A stretch of 64,000 bases of DNA from Streptomyces althioticus (GCA_014649355.1 BMSW01000018.1:93781-157780); one strand, 5' to 3'; counted from the first letter of the stretch, positions 49,262 through 57,972 are shown. Notes: generated from the letters alone by a model not told the origin. Numbers and translations are program-made.

Positions 49262-49804
49262 CTAGTCCTCGAACGTCGCCGTCAGCGCCTGGGCCAGACC
49301 CGGCACCAGGTCCGAGCCGGTGAGCACCTCGGTCGGGGAGTCCTTCTCCCGCAGCCGCAGCGCCGACTCTCGGGAGCCGTCGCGCAGCACCGCGACCGTC
49401 ATACGCACCTCCTGACGCTCCGGGTGCTCCGCCACCCACGCGGTGAGGGCGGCCTCGTCGAGGTCCTTCGGCACCTGCGCCTCCGCGGACGGCGGCAGCA
49501 TCAGCCGCTCCACGGTCAGCGCGCAGCCGGTGACCGCGTCGGGCCAGGCGATGGTGCCGAGGAACTCGTCGAGCGGATTGCCGGCGGGAATCTCCTCCTG
49601 CTCGATCGGGGTGAGGGCGGCGGCCTGCTCCCCGCCGTCGAGGCCGAGGCGGTCCGCTAGGGAGGGCTGTTCCGCCCGAAGCCGGGCAGTGTCTACGAGG
49701 GCGAACAGTCGGGCGGGCTGGTCCCAGCCCAGTCCGGACACGTACTCGTCGATCTCGAGCACGGCCCGGGTGAGGGGGTTCGCGGCCATGGGTGTGTTGG
49801 ACAT
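49262..49804 (-). CDS. PPA1309 family protein
   Basis: This 180-residue actinobacterial protein is recognised from the family pattern NPLTRAVLEIDEYVSGLGWD, RLFALVDTARL, WPDAVTGCALTVERLMLP and the ending LVPGLAQALTATFED. The function is unknown. The ATG at 49804 is 8 nt after GAGAGGA; the GTG 6 nt further upstream would sit too close to that site. It is divergent from the UPF0182 gene. Confidence 0.85.
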   Translation of the reverse strand: MSNTPMAANPLTRAVLEIDEYVSGLGWDQPARLFALVDTARLRAEQPSLADRLGLDGGEQAAALTPIEQEEIPAGNPLDEFLGTIAWPDAVTGCALTVERLMLPPSAEAQVPKDLDEAALTAWVAEHPERQEVRMTVAVLRDGSRESALRLREKDSPTEVLTGSDLVPGLAQALTATFED

Positions 49805-49837
49805 GGTCACAATCCTCTCTCGTTCCTGGCCGGAATC

Positions 49838-49864
49838 GGGAACCGAGTAAAGGGTGAGTAAGTT
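49838..49864 (+). promoter_or_regulatory. Possible ECF (sigma-R-like) promoter for the UPF0182 gene
   Basis: GGGAAC at 49838-49843, 18 nt, then GTT at 49862-49864. The -35 differs from the usual GGAAT at the last base, so this is a weaker candidate than those at moeZ and mrx1. The start codon is about 95 bp downstream. Confidence 0.4.
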
Positions 49865-49956
49865 GCATAGGGTGTGGGCCCGCGATCACGGGGGCCCACG
49901 ACGGTCCGTGAAGACGCGGGCTCGACGAATCAACAGCGAACTTCGAGGTGCCTACC

Positions 49957-52914
49957 TTGGCTTTCCAGATGCCGGACCGCGGCGGAGGCCCGACGGGGCC
50001 ACGGATCAGAGTGGGCCGGCCGTCCCGACGGGTCCGGACCCTGCTCATGACACTGGGCGTCCTTGCCGTCCTCGGCATGGTGTTCACCATGTTCGCGGGG
50101 TTCTGGACCGACTGGCTGTGGTACCGGTCGGTCGACTACTCGTCGGTCTTCACGACGACCCTGTCGACCAAGATCGGGCTGTTCTTCGTCTTCGGTCTGC
50201 TCATGGCCGTCTCGGTCGGCTTCAACATCTGGCTGGCGCACCGGCTGCGGCCCCCGCTGAGCGCCATGTCGATGGAGCAGCAGAACCTCGACCGGTACCG
50301 GATGGGGATCGCGCCCTACAAGAAGTGGCTGCTGCTCGGCATCACCGCGCTGGTCGGCCTGATCGCCGGCGCCTCCGCCTCCAGCCAGTGGCGTACGTGG
50401 CTGATGTGGGTCAACGGCGTGTCCTTCGGTCAGAAGGACCCGCAGTTCAAGCTGGACGTCTCCTTCTACGCCTTCGACCTGCCCTGGTACCGGTTCCTGC
50501 TGGGCTTCGGTTTCGCCGCCGCCATCCTGGGGCTGATCGCCGCCGCGCTCACGCACTACCTGTACGGCGGACTGCGCGTCACCAGCCCGGGCGCGCGCGC
50601 CACGGCCGCCGCCACCGGTCACCTGTCGGTGCTGCTCGGCATCTTCGTGGCGCTGAAGGCGGTCGCGTACTGGCTCGACCGGTACGGACTTGCCGTGAAG
50701 TCCAGCGACTTCAAGGCCACGGACAGCTGGACGGGTCTGCGCTACGTCGACGCGAACGCCTACCTGCCCGCGAAGACCATCCTGTTCTGCATCGCCGTGA
50801 TCTGCGCGCTGCTGTTCTTCGCCACCCTGTGGCGGCGCACCTGGCAGCTGCCGGTCATCGGCTTCGGCCTGATGGTGCTGTCGGCGATCCTCATCGGCGG
50901 CCTGTACCCGGCGATCGTGCAGAAGTTCCAGGTCCAGCCCAACGAGCAGGCCAAGGAAGCGCCGTACGTCGAGAAGAACCTCGCGGCCACGCGTGAGGCC
51001 TACGGCATCGACGACTCCCAGGTCACCGAGTACCCGGGCATCGCCGAGACCAAGCACCAGGCCAAGCTGCGGGACGACGTCGCGAACGCGGCCAGCATCC
51101 GCATCATGGACCCGAACATCGTCTCGCCGACGTTCCAGCAGCTCCAGCAGATCAGGAACTACTACGCGTTCCCGACCAACCTGGACGTCGACCGGTACGC
51201 CAAGGACGGCAAGGAGCAGGACACCGTCATCGGTCTGCGCGAGCTGAACTACGCGGGCATCCCGAAGCGGAACTGGATCAACGACCACTTCCGCTACACC
51301 CACGGCTACGGCGTCGTCGCCGCCGAGGGCACCAGCGCCGACTCCGGCGGACGCCCGGCGTTCACCGAGTCCGACCTGCCGTCCAAGGGCGACCTCGGCA
51401 CGTACGAGCAGCGCGTCTACTACGGCGAGCGGACGACCACCTACTCGATCGTCGGCGGTCCCCAGAAGGAGATCGACTACTCCGACGACAGCGGCGAGAA
51501 GACGTACAGCTACAAGGGCGACAGCGGCGTCAACCTCGACAACCCGGTGAACCGGGCCGCGTACGCGGTCGCGTTCGGCGAGCCGCAGATCCTCTACTCC
51601 GGCGCCATCGGCGAGGGTTCGCGGATCCTGTACAACCGCACGCCCAAGGAGCGCGTCGAGGCGATCGCGCCCTGGCTGACCATCGACGGCGACGCCTACC
51701 CGGCGGTCGTCGAGGGCCGGATCCAGTGGATCGTCGACGCCTACACGACGACCAACGGCTACCCGTACGCGTCCCGGACGACGCTCGGCGACACCACGGC
51801 CGACTCGCTGACCGCCACCAACGACCAGCGCGCGGTGGTGGCCCAGCAGAACCAGGTCAACTACATCCGCAACTCGGTGAAGGCGACCGTCGACGCGTAC
51901 AGCGGCGAGGTCAAGCTCTACCAGTGGGACACCCAGGACCCCGTCCTGAAGACGTGGATGAAGGCGTTCCCGGACACCGTGGAGCCGCGGAGCGAGATCT
52001 CCCAGGACCTGATGGACCACCTGCGGTACCCGCAGGACCTGTTCAAGGTCCAGCGTGAACTGCTCACCCGCTACCACGTGAAGGACGCCAACACGTTCCT
52101 CTCCGGCAGCGAGGTCTGGCAGGTGCCGGACGACCCGACGAACAAGACGGGTGAGACGGTTCCGCCGTACTACCTGAGCATGAAGATGCCGGACCAGAAC
52201 GAGCAGGTGTTCTCGCTCACCACGACGTTCACGCCGAACGGCCGTGACAACCTGAGCGCGTTCATGGCGGTCAACGCCGATCCGGGCACCCAGGACTACG
52301 GCAAGATCAGAATCCTGAAACTGCCGACCAGCACCACGGTCTCCGGACCCAAGCAGGTGCAGAGCCAGTTCAACTCCCAGCAGGACATCGCCGAGACGAT
52401 CAGGCTGCTGCGAGGCGGTGACTCCGAGGTCGAGTACGGCAACCTGCTGACCGTCCCGCTGGACGGCGGACTGCTCTACGTGGAGCCGGTCTACGTACGC
52501 GGTGGCGGACTGAAGTACCCGCTGCTGCGCAAGGTGCTGGTGACCTACGGCGGCCAGACGGCGTTCGAGGACACGTTGGAGCAGGCGCTCGACAAGGTCT
52601 TCGGCGGCGAGGGCACGCCCGTCGAGCCGCCGGCCGACGAGGGTGAGGACGAAGGCACGGACGAGGGCACCACGCCTCCGCCGCCGAGCACTCAGGAGCC
52701 CTCGACCGCCCAGGAGGCCCTGAACGACGCGCAGAAGGCCTTCGAGGCCGGCCAGGAAGCCCTGAAGAACAACGACTGGGAGGCCTACGGCCGGGCGCAG
52801 AAGGACCTCGAGGACGCGTTGCGCAGGGCCGAGGACGCGCAGTCCGGCGGGGCCGGCGGCGCACGGAGCAGCCCGAGCGCGACCTCGAGCCCGAGCGCCA
52901 GCTCGAACAGCTGA
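49957..52914 (+). CDS. UPF0182 family large membrane protein
   Basis: This 985-residue protein of unknown function is conserved in actinobacteria and cyanobacteria. The N-terminal 330 residues hold about seven membrane spans, beginning RTLLMTLGVLAVLGMVFTMF near residue 27, and a large presumably external domain follows (about 330-900). The tail is Glu/Asp/Pro- and Ser-rich with a short helical stretch (AFEAGQEALKNNDWEAYGRA). A TTG at 49957 is chosen as start because GAGG lies 8 nt upstream and the conserved AFQMPDRGGG begins there; a GTG 9 nt upstream sits inside that ribosome binding site. An ECF-like promoter may precede it. Confidence 0.9.
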   Translation: MAFQMPDRGGGPTGPRIRVGRPSRRVRTLLMTLGVLAVLGMVFTMFAGFWTDWLWYRSVDYSSVFTTTLSTKIGLFFVFGLLMAVSVGFNIWLAHRLRPPLSAMSMEQQNLDRYRMGIAPYKKWLLLGITALVGLIAGASASSQWRTWLMWVNGVSFGQKDPQFKLDVSFYAFDLPWYRFLLGFGFAAAILGLIAAALTHYLYGGLRVTSPGARATAAATGHLSVLLGIFVALKAVAYWLDRYGLAVKSSDFKATDSWTGLRYVDANAYLPAKTILFCIAVICALLFFATLWRRTWQLPVIGFGLMVLSAILIGGLYPAIVQKFQVQPNEQAKEAPYVEKNLAATREAYGIDDSQVTEYPGIAETKHQAKLRDDVANAASIRIMDPNIVSPTFQQLQQIRNYYAFPTNLDVDRYAKDGKEQDTVIGLRELNYAGIPKRNWINDHFRYTHGYGVVAAEGTSADSGGRPAFTESDLPSKGDLGTYEQRVYYGERTTTYSIVGGPQKEIDYSDDSGEKTYSYKGDSGVNLDNPVNRAAYAVAFGEPQILYSGAIGEGSRILYNRTPKERVEAIAPWLTIDGDAYPAVVEGRIQWIVDAYTTTNGYPYASRTTLGDTTADSLTATNDQRAVVAQQNQVNYIRNSVKATVDAYSGEVKLYQWDTQDPVLKTWMKAFPDTVEPRSEISQDLMDHLRYPQDLFKVQRELLTRYHVKDANTFLSGSEVWQVPDDPTNKTGETVPPYYLSMKMPDQNEQVFSLTTTFTPNGRDNLSAFMAVNADPGTQDYGKIRILKLPTSTTVSGPKQVQSQFNSQQDIAETIRLLRGGDSEVEYGNLLTVPLDGGLLYVEPVYVRGGGLKYPLLRKVLVTYGGQTAFEDTLEQALDKVFGGEGTPVEPPADEGEDEGTDEGTTPPPPSTQEPSTAQEALNDAQKAFEAGQEALKNNDWEAYGRAQKDLEDALRRAEDAQSGGAGGARSSPSATSSPSASSNS

Positions 52915-52970
52915 TCCGAAGGCCTGGTCACAGGCCCACCCCGCGCCGTGCTACGGTTGCAACACAACGG

Positions 52971-53044
52971 CGCGGGGTGGAGCAGCTCGGTAGCTCGCTG
53001 GGCTCATAACCCAGAGGTCGCAGGTTCAAATCCTGTCCCCGCTA
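52971..53044 (+). tRNA. Initiator tRNA-fMet(CAT), copy 1
   Basis: A 74-nt cloverleaf with anticodon CAT in the loop CTCATAA. Initiator features are present: three consecutive G-C pairs close the anticodon stem (GGG/CCC), and position 1 (C) cannot pair with position 72 (T). The T-arm is GCAGG-TTCAAAT-CCTGT. CCA is not encoded. A TACGGT box at 52952-52957 is a likely -10. Confidence 0.95.
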
Positions 53045-53066
53045 CTGACGTCGCGACAGCGACACC

Positions 53067-53100
53067 AAAGGCCCGGATTCCCAAGGGAATCCGGGCCTTT
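53067..53100 (+). terminator. Terminator of the first tRNA-fMet gene
   Basis: Positions 53067-53081 and 53086-53100 form a perfect 15-bp stem with loop CAAG, ending in TTT. Confidence 0.92.
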
Positions 53101-53264
53101 GTGGTGGGCGAACGCATGTGCCCCGCTTCTCGACGGCCCTGCCGCCGACGGGAGTTGAGCGATCTGTGTTTGACTTGTCTCTCTGTGGGCATGTCGACAA
53201 AACGCTGTAGTGACCTCACTGACTGCGGTATACCAGGTGTACCCAGGTTGCAGGTGGTGCGACG

Positions 53265-55085
53265 ATGGATGTTATGGGGGACAAGGCAACTCTGTTCGAG
53301 TCAGGGCGTTTTGTGCAGTCCTCCCCTCGGGAGGAACATCCCCACGACGACGCCGGGGAAGCGGCCGACGAAGCGGCGGAGGAGCTGCGCCGGCGGCTCG
53401 CCGCCGAGTCCGGCGACGTCGAGGCGATGAGCGTCCTCGGCGCCATGCTGCTGCGCCGCGGTGACCTCGACGGTGCCGAACCCCATCTGCGTGCCGCCAC
53501 CGCCGCGGGTGACCGCGCCGCCGCCAACAACCTGGGCGTCCTGCTGCACCAGCGGGGCTACCCCGACGAGGCCGCCGGATGGTGGCGGATCGCCGCCGTC
53601 GCCGGTTCCACGGCCGCGGCCCACGCGCTCGGCCGGCACCACCGCGAGCGCGGCGACGAACCCGCCGCCGAGTACTGGCTGCGCCAGTCCGCCGAACAGG
53701 GCCACACCCTCGGCGCGTACGCCCTCGCCGATCTCCTGGAGCACCGGGGTGACGCGGAGGGCAGCGAGCGCTGGATGCGGGCCGCCGCCGAGCGCGGCCA
53801 CCGCGAGGGCGCCTACCGGCTCGCCCGCGCCCTGGACCGCAAGGCCGCGCGGGCGTCCGGCGAGGCCGGCACCGCGCTCGTCGAGGAGGCCGAGCAGTGG
53901 TACCGGCAGGCCGCCGCGCGCGGACACCGCCGGGCCGCCCTGCACCTGGGCACGATCCTGGAGAAGCGCGGAGAGCTGAAGGAGGCCGGGCGCTGGTACC
54001 TGACCTCCGCCAAGGACGGTGAGCCGCGCGCCGCGTGCGCGCTGGGCTTCCTGCTGCGCGACGCCGGGGACACCGAGAACGCCGCCGTGTGGTGGCTGCG
54101 CGCCGCCCAGGACGGCGACGGCAACGCCGCCAACGCGCTGGGCGCCCTGCACGCGGAGCGGGGCGAGACGCAGACCGCCGAGCGGTGGTACCGGTCCGCG
54201 ATGGACGCGGGCGACATCAACGGCGCGTACAACCTCGGTCTGCTCTGCGCCGACCAGGGCCGTACCACCCAGGCCGAGCAGTGGTACCGCCGCGCCGCCT
54301 ACGCCGGGCACCGTGAGGCGGCGAACGCGCTGGCGATCCTGCTGCTGCGCGCCGGGGACGAGACCGGCGCGGAGCCGTGGTTCTCCAAGGCCGCGGAGGC
54401 CGGCAGCGTCGACGCCGCGTTCAACCTCGGCATCCTGCACGCCGGCCGGGGCGAGGACGTGGCCGCGCTGCGCTGGTACGAGCGTGCCGCGGCCGCCGGA
54501 CACACCGAGGCGGCGCTCCAGGTCGGCATGGCGCGGCTGCGGGACGGCGAGGAGGGCGAGGCCGAGCGGTTCCTGCGGTGCGCGGCGGGCGGCGGCAGCG
54601 CGGAGGCCGCGTACCGGCTGGCGACCGTGCTGGACGCCCGCCGGCCGCCGGAGCCCGCGCACGAGCTGGGGGAGCCGGTGCACCGGCGCAGCGAGTGCGA
54701 GGAGTGGTACGAGCGGGCGGCGTCCCAGGGGCACCGGCGGGCGCAGGTGCGGGTCGGCATGCTGGCGGCGGCCCGCGGGGACGTCGTCGAGGCGGCCCGG
54801 TGGTACCGGGAGGCCGCGGAGGCCGGCTCACGCAACGGCGCCTTCAACCTGGGGCTGCTGCTGGCACGGGAGGGGAGCGAGCCGGAGGCGGCGGTGTGGT
54901 GGACCCGGGCGGCGGACGCGGGGCACGGGCGTGCGGCGCTGCGGCTGGCTCTGGTGTACGCCCGGCGGGGCGAGCTCGCGGAGGGGCAGCGGTGGGCGGA
55001 CCGGGCGGCGGAGCTGGGGCCTCCGGCGGTCACCGAGAGGGCTGCGCGGTTGCGCGACGCGCTTCGGGAGGAGCTGTCGGCCTAG
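53265..55085 (+). CDS. Sel1/TPR-repeat protein
   Basis: This 606-residue soluble alpha-solenoid protein is made of about fourteen repeats of roughly 36 residues. Each has the pattern A-x-x-LG-x-L-x-x-x-x-G-D-x-x-x-A-x-x-W-[YW]-R-x-A-A-x-x-G, for example AEQWYRQAAARGHRRAALHL and AERWYRSAMDAGDINGAYNL. Such repeats mediate protein-protein contacts. There is no signal peptide or membrane span. The ATG at 53265 has AGGTGG 7 nt upstream; an ATG 9 nt later is possible. It lies between two identical initiator tRNA genes. The function is unknown. Confidence 0.88.
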   Translation: MDVMGDKATLFESGRFVQSSPREEHPHDDAGEAADEAAEELRRRLAAESGDVEAMSVLGAMLLRRGDLDGAEPHLRAATAAGDRAAANNLGVLLHQRGYPDEAAGWWRIAAVAGSTAAAHALGRHHRERGDEPAAEYWLRQSAEQGHTLGAYALADLLEHRGDAEGSERWMRAAAERGHREGAYRLARALDRKAARASGEAGTALVEEAEQWYRQAAARGHRRAALHLGTILEKRGELKEAGRWYLTSAKDGEPRAACALGFLLRDAGDTENAAVWWLRAAQDGDGNAANALGALHAERGETQTAERWYRSAMDAGDINGAYNLGLLCADQGRTTQAEQWYRRAAYAGHREAANALAILLLRAGDETGAEPWFSKAAEAGSVDAAFNLGILHAGRGEDVAALRWYERAAAAGHTEAALQVGMARLRDGEEGEAERFLRCAAGGGSAEAAYRLATVLDARRPPEPAHELGEPVHRRSECEEWYERAASQGHRRAQVRVGMLAAARGDVVEAARWYREAAEAGSRNGAFNLGLLLAREGSEPEAAVWWTRAADAGHGRAALRLALVYARRGELAEGQRWADRAAELGPPAVTERAARLRDALREELSA

Positions 55086-55100
55086 CGCGGGCGGATTCGG

Positions 55101-55145
55101 GGGCCAGCCCCCGGACCCCCTTCGCGCAGTTCCCCGCGCCCCTGT
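55101..55145. repeat. Streptomyces-type dispersed intergenic motif
   Basis: The block containing CCCCTTCGCGCAGTTCCCCG, together with the GGGGG/CCCCC dyad just before it, is a sequence I recognise from memory as recurring between genes in many Streptomyces genomes. It follows the Sel1-repeat gene and may act as a terminator-like element. Recurrence cannot be shown from this window alone. Confidence 0.45.
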
Positions 55146-55215
55146 CGGGCTGAGCTCACGGGCCCCTTGCGCGTGGGCCCCGCGCTCCCTGGAGCGCTGC
55201 CCCCAGGTAATGGAT

Positions 55216-55245
55216 TTGCTTCTGTCGGGCACCTTGACGTAGCTT
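55216..55245 (+). promoter_or_regulatory. Promoter of the second tRNA-fMet gene
   Basis: TTGCTT at 55216-55221, an 18-nt spacer and TAGCTT at 55240-55245. The tRNA begins 12 nt after the -10 box, as expected for a tRNA promoter with a short 5' leader. Confidence 0.55.
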
Positions 55246-55256
55246 TAAGACATCGC

Positions 55257-55330
55257 CGCGGGGTGGAGCAGCTCGGTAGCTCGCTGGGCTCATAACCCAG
55301 AGGTCGCAGGTTCAAATCCTGTCCCCGCTA
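55257..55330 (+). tRNA. Initiator tRNA-fMet(CAT), copy 2
   Basis: Identical over all 74 nt to the copy at 52971-53044, with the same initiator marks. The flanks differ, so the identity is confined to the gene and a few following bases. Confidence 0.95.
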
Positions 55331-55337
55331 CTGATGG

Positions 55338-55373
55338 CCGAGGGCCGGAATCCGAAAGGGTTCCGGCCCTCGG
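55338..55373 (+). terminator. Terminator of the second tRNA-fMet gene
   Basis: Positions 55338-55350 pair with 55361-55373 (13 bp), with an inner CC/GG pairing and a GAAA-type loop. Confidence 0.85.
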
Positions 55374-55434
55374 TCGTTTCTGTGCCACGGCCGTTCCCGT
55401 GACGCCACACGTCCGGCGTCCGCGCATGACGAAG

Positions 55435-55464
55435 AGCCCCGGACACTCGGAAGTGGCCGGGGCT
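55435..55464 (-). terminator. Hairpin after catR
   Basis: AGCCCCGG (55435-55442) pairs with 55457-55464, with CACT/AGTG inside after one mismatch. It stands 23 bp past the catR stop codon on the minus strand. Confidence 0.65.
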
Positions 55465-55486
55465 TCGTGCGAGCCCTAGGTGCCGG

Positions 55487-55903
55487 TCAGGCCGACGCGC
55501 AGTTGGGGCACAGACCGCGGTACGTCACCTCGACGTCGGACACCGTGAAACCGAACCGCTCCGTGTCGGGCAGGTCGGCCAGCGGGTTGCCGGTCGGGTG
55601 GACGTCGCGGATCGACCCGCACTGTGCGCACACCAGGTGGTGGTGCGGACGGTGCGCGTTCGGGTCGTAGCGCTTGGCCCGCTTGTCCGTCGCGACCTCC
55701 AGCACCTCGCCGAGCGAGACCAGCTCGCCCAGGGTGTTGTAGACGGTCGCCCGGGAGATCTCGGGCAGCTTGGCGACAGCTCTGGCGTGCACCTCGTCGG
55801 CCGTCAGGTGGACGTGTTCGCCGTCGAGGACCTCGGCCACCACACGGCGCTGCGCGGTCATCCGCCAACCGCGTCCGCGAAGTCGTTCCAGAAGGTCACT
55901 CAT
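55487..55903 (-). CDS. catR: CatR, Fur-family peroxide-sensing repressor
   Basis: This 138-residue Fur/PerR-type metalloregulator has a winged helix in residues 1-75 (RLRGRGWRMTAQRRVVAEVL, then ISRATVYNTLGELVSLG). The dimerisation domain has the His-rich metal site AHRPHHHLVC and two CxxC zinc pairs, CAQCG and CPNC. In S. coelicolor the Fur homolog CatR represses the adjacent catalase gene and itself; here catA is divergent. The ATG at 55903 is preceded by a TAGGCT box and 7 nt, a leaderless arrangement. A longer frame to 56017 runs through the operator region and is not real. Confidence 0.92.
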   Translation of the reverse strand: MSDLLERLRGRGWRMTAQRRVVAEVLDGEHVHLTADEVHARAVAKLPEISRATVYNTLGELVSLGEVLEVATDKRAKRYDPNAHRPHHHLVCAQCGSIRDVHPTGNPLADLPDTERFGFTVSDVEVTYRGLCPNCASA

Positions 55904-55910
55904 AGGCACC

Positions 55911-55916
55911 AGCCTA
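55911..55916 (-). promoter_or_regulatory. -10 box for leaderless catR
   Basis: On the minus strand TAGGCT is followed by 7 nt and the ATG at 55903. No ribosome binding site is visible. Confidence 0.55.
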
Positions 55917-55965
55917 ACAGCAGGGGGGAGTCGGATCCCGAACGGGTGTGACTTTGGAGCTCTAC

Positions 55966-55993
55966 TTGACTTAGACAATGTCCATTGTAGGAT
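55966..55993 (+). promoter_or_regulatory. catA promoter with CatR-like dyad in the spacer
   Basis: TTGACT at 55966-55971 and TAGGAT at 55988-55993 are separated by 16 bp. Inside the spacer ACAATG (55975-55980) and CATTGT (55983-55988) form a perfect 6-bp inverted repeat with a 2-bp centre. A Fur-family repressor bound there would block polymerase directly. This fits peroxide-inducible control by the divergent catR product. Confidence 0.75.
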
Positions 55994-56046
55994 CGAGCTC
56001 GGCTTTAGCCAAGGCACAAGTTGCAGTGATGACGCAGGAGGCGCAC

Positions 56047-57498
56047 GTGACGCAGGGACCGCTTACGACGGAGGCCGGAGCTCCGGTCGCCGACAACCAG
56101 AACAGCGAGACCGCGGGCGTCGGCGGCCCCGTCCTCGTCCAGGACCAGCTCCTGCTCGAGAAGCTGGCCCACTTCAACCGTGAGCGCATCCCGGAGCGCG
56201 TGGTCCACGCCCGCGGCGCCGGTGCGTACGGCACCTTCAAGGTGACCGCCGACGTCACGAAGTACACCCGGGCCGCGTTCCTGTCCGAGGTGGGCAAGGA
56301 GACCGAGGTCTTCCTGCGCTTCTCGACCGTGGCGGGCAACCTCGGTGCCGCCGACGCGGTGCGTGACCCGCGCGGTTTCGCGGTGAAGTTCTACACCGAG
56401 GAGGGCAACTACGACCTCGTCGGCAACAACACCCCGGTGTTCTTCATCCGGGACGCCATCAAGTTCCCCGACTTCATCCACACCCAGAAGCGCGACCCGT
56501 ACACGGGCTCGCAGGAGGCGGACAACGTCTTCGACTTCTGGGGCCTGTCGCCCGAGTCGACCCACCAGGTGACCTGGCTGTTCGGCGACCGCGGCATCCC
56601 GGCGTCCTACCGCCACATGGACGGCTTCGGCTCCCACACCTACCAGTGGACCAACGAGGCCGGCGAGGTCTTCTGGGTCAAGTACCACTTCAAGACGGAC
56701 CAGGGCATCAAGAACCTGACCGCCGAGGAGGCCGAGGTCCTCGCGGGCAAGGACCCCGACTCCCACCAGCGCGACCTGCGCAAGGCCATCGAGCGCGGCG
56801 AGTACCCGTCCTGGACGGTCTACGTCCAGGTCATGCCGGCGGCCGAGGCGGCCACCTACCGCTTCAACCCGTTCGACCTGACCAAGGTCTGGCCGCACGC
56901 GGACTACCCGCTGATCGAGTTCGGCAAGCTGGAGCTCAACCGCAACCCGGAGAACATCTTCGCCGAGGTCGAGCAGTCGATCTTCAGCCCCGCCCACTTC
57001 GTGCCGGGCATCGGTCCCTCCCCGGACAAGATGCTCCAGGGCCGTCTCTTCGCGTACGGCGACGCCCACCGCTACCGCGTCGGCATCAACGCCGACCACC
57101 TGCCGGTGAACCGTCCGCACGCCACCGAGGCGCGCACCCATTCCCGTGACGGCTACCTGTACGACGGCCGCCACAAGGGCGCGAAGAACTACGAGCCGAA
57201 CAGCTTCGGCGGCCCCTTCCAGACGGACCGCGCGCTGTGGCAGGGCGTCCCGGTCACCGGGGTCACCGGCGAGACGGTCACGCCCGTCCACGCCGAGGAC
57301 AACGACTTCGTCCAGGCGGGCAACCTCTACCGGCTGATGTCGGAGGACGAGAAGGAGCGCCTGGTGAAGAACCTGGCGAACGCCATCTCGGGCGTGACGC
57401 GCGACGACATCGCCGAGCGCGCGATCAACAACTTCCGCCAGGCCGACGAGGACTTCGGCAAGCGGCTGGAGGCCGCGGTGCAGGCCCTGCGCGGCTGA
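56047..57498 (+). CDS. catA: CatA, monofunctional heme catalase
   Basis: This 483-residue small-subunit catalase disproportionates hydrogen peroxide. The catalytic His lies in RVVHARGAGAYG (about residue 50), the conserved Asn in VGNNTPVFF and the proximal heme Tyr in GRLFAYGDAHRYRVG (about residue 335). FSTVAGNLGAADAVRDPRGF is a family hallmark. The GTG at 56047 has AGGAGG 5 nt upstream and gives the known family start (TQGPLTTEAG); an ATG at 56029 is a longer alternative. It is divergent from catR. Confidence 0.95.
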   Translation: MTQGPLTTEAGAPVADNQNSETAGVGGPVLVQDQLLLEKLAHFNRERIPERVVHARGAGAYGTFKVTADVTKYTRAAFLSEVGKETEVFLRFSTVAGNLGAADAVRDPRGFAVKFYTEEGNYDLVGNNTPVFFIRDAIKFPDFIHTQKRDPYTGSQEADNVFDFWGLSPESTHQVTWLFGDRGIPASYRHMDGFGSHTYQWTNEAGEVFWVKYHFKTDQGIKNLTAEEAEVLAGKDPDSHQRDLRKAIERGEYPSWTVYVQVMPAAEAATYRFNPFDLTKVWPHADYPLIEFGKLELNRNPENIFAEVEQSIFSPAHFVPGIGPSPDKMLQGRLFAYGDAHRYRVGINADHLPVNRPHATEARTHSRDGYLYDGRHKGAKNYEPNSFGGPFQTDRALWQGVPVTGVTGETVTPVHAEDNDFVQAGNLYRLMSEDEKERLVKNLANAISGVTRDDIAERAINNFRQADEDFGKRLEAAVQALRG

Positions 57499-57524
57499 TC
57501 CCAGCGCTGGACCGTTTGCCGATC

Positions 57525-57560
57525 GACGGGCCGGATCCCCTCACGGGGGTCCGGCCCGTC
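57525..57560. terminator. Bidirectional terminator between catA and the CBS gene
   Basis: Positions 57525-57540 pair with 57545-57560 over 16 bp, including one G-T pair, with loop TCAC, between convergent genes. Confidence 0.92.
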
Positions 57561-57570
57561 CTCGTGTCCG

Positions 57571-57972
57571 TCAGGCGGGCACCTGCGGGGCGGGCACCCG
57601 GGCGGGCGCCCAGAGGCGGATGATGTCGCGGACCGACACGATGCCCGCGGGCTCGCCCCGGTCGAGGACGATCAGATGCCGGAAGCCCCCGTGGGCCATG
57701 GCGGCCGCCGCCTCCTCGACGGTCCAGGAGGGGGTGGCGAAGACGACGTCGGTGGTGGTGTGGGCGTGGGCGCGCTCCGCGTCCGGGTCCTGGCCCAGAC
57801 CCACGGAGTTGAGGACGTCCCGTTCGGTGAGGATGCCGATCCCGGTGCCGTCGGGGTCGAGGACCACGGCCGCGCCCACCCGGCGCGCGGACATCAGGGC
57901 GGCGGCCTGGCGGAGCGTATGGGCGGGGCCGATGGTGAGGACCACGGTGCTCATGGCGTCACGGACGAGCAT
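57571..57972 (-). CDS. Two-CBS-domain protein
   Basis: This 133-residue protein consists of a tandem CBS pair (Bateman module). The first half has VRDAMSTVVLTIGPAHTLRQ and GIGILTERDVLNSVG; the second has DVVFATPSWTVEEAAAAM and PAGIVSVRDIIRLW. Such stand-alone pairs bind adenine nucleotides and usually act as energy sensors. The ATG at 57972 follows TAGGAGG by 11 nt. It converges with catA. The target protein is unknown. Confidence 0.9.
   Translation of the reverse strand: MLVRDAMSTVVLTIGPAHTLRQAAALMSARRVGAAVVLDPDGTGIGILTERDVLNSVGLGQDPDAERAHAHTTTDVVFATPSWTVEEAAAAMAHGGFRHLIVLDRGEPAGIVSVRDIIRLWAPARVPAPQVPA

Noticed and set aside
53227..53243. GGTATACC and GGTGTACC as tandem operator half-sites before the Sel1-repeat gene
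   Set aside because: Two short similar 8-mers without a clear promoter nearby are too weak to call.
55904..56017. Longer CatR frame starting at 56017
   Set aside because: It would translate the catA promoter and operator region; the leaderless ATG at 55903 gives the family length.
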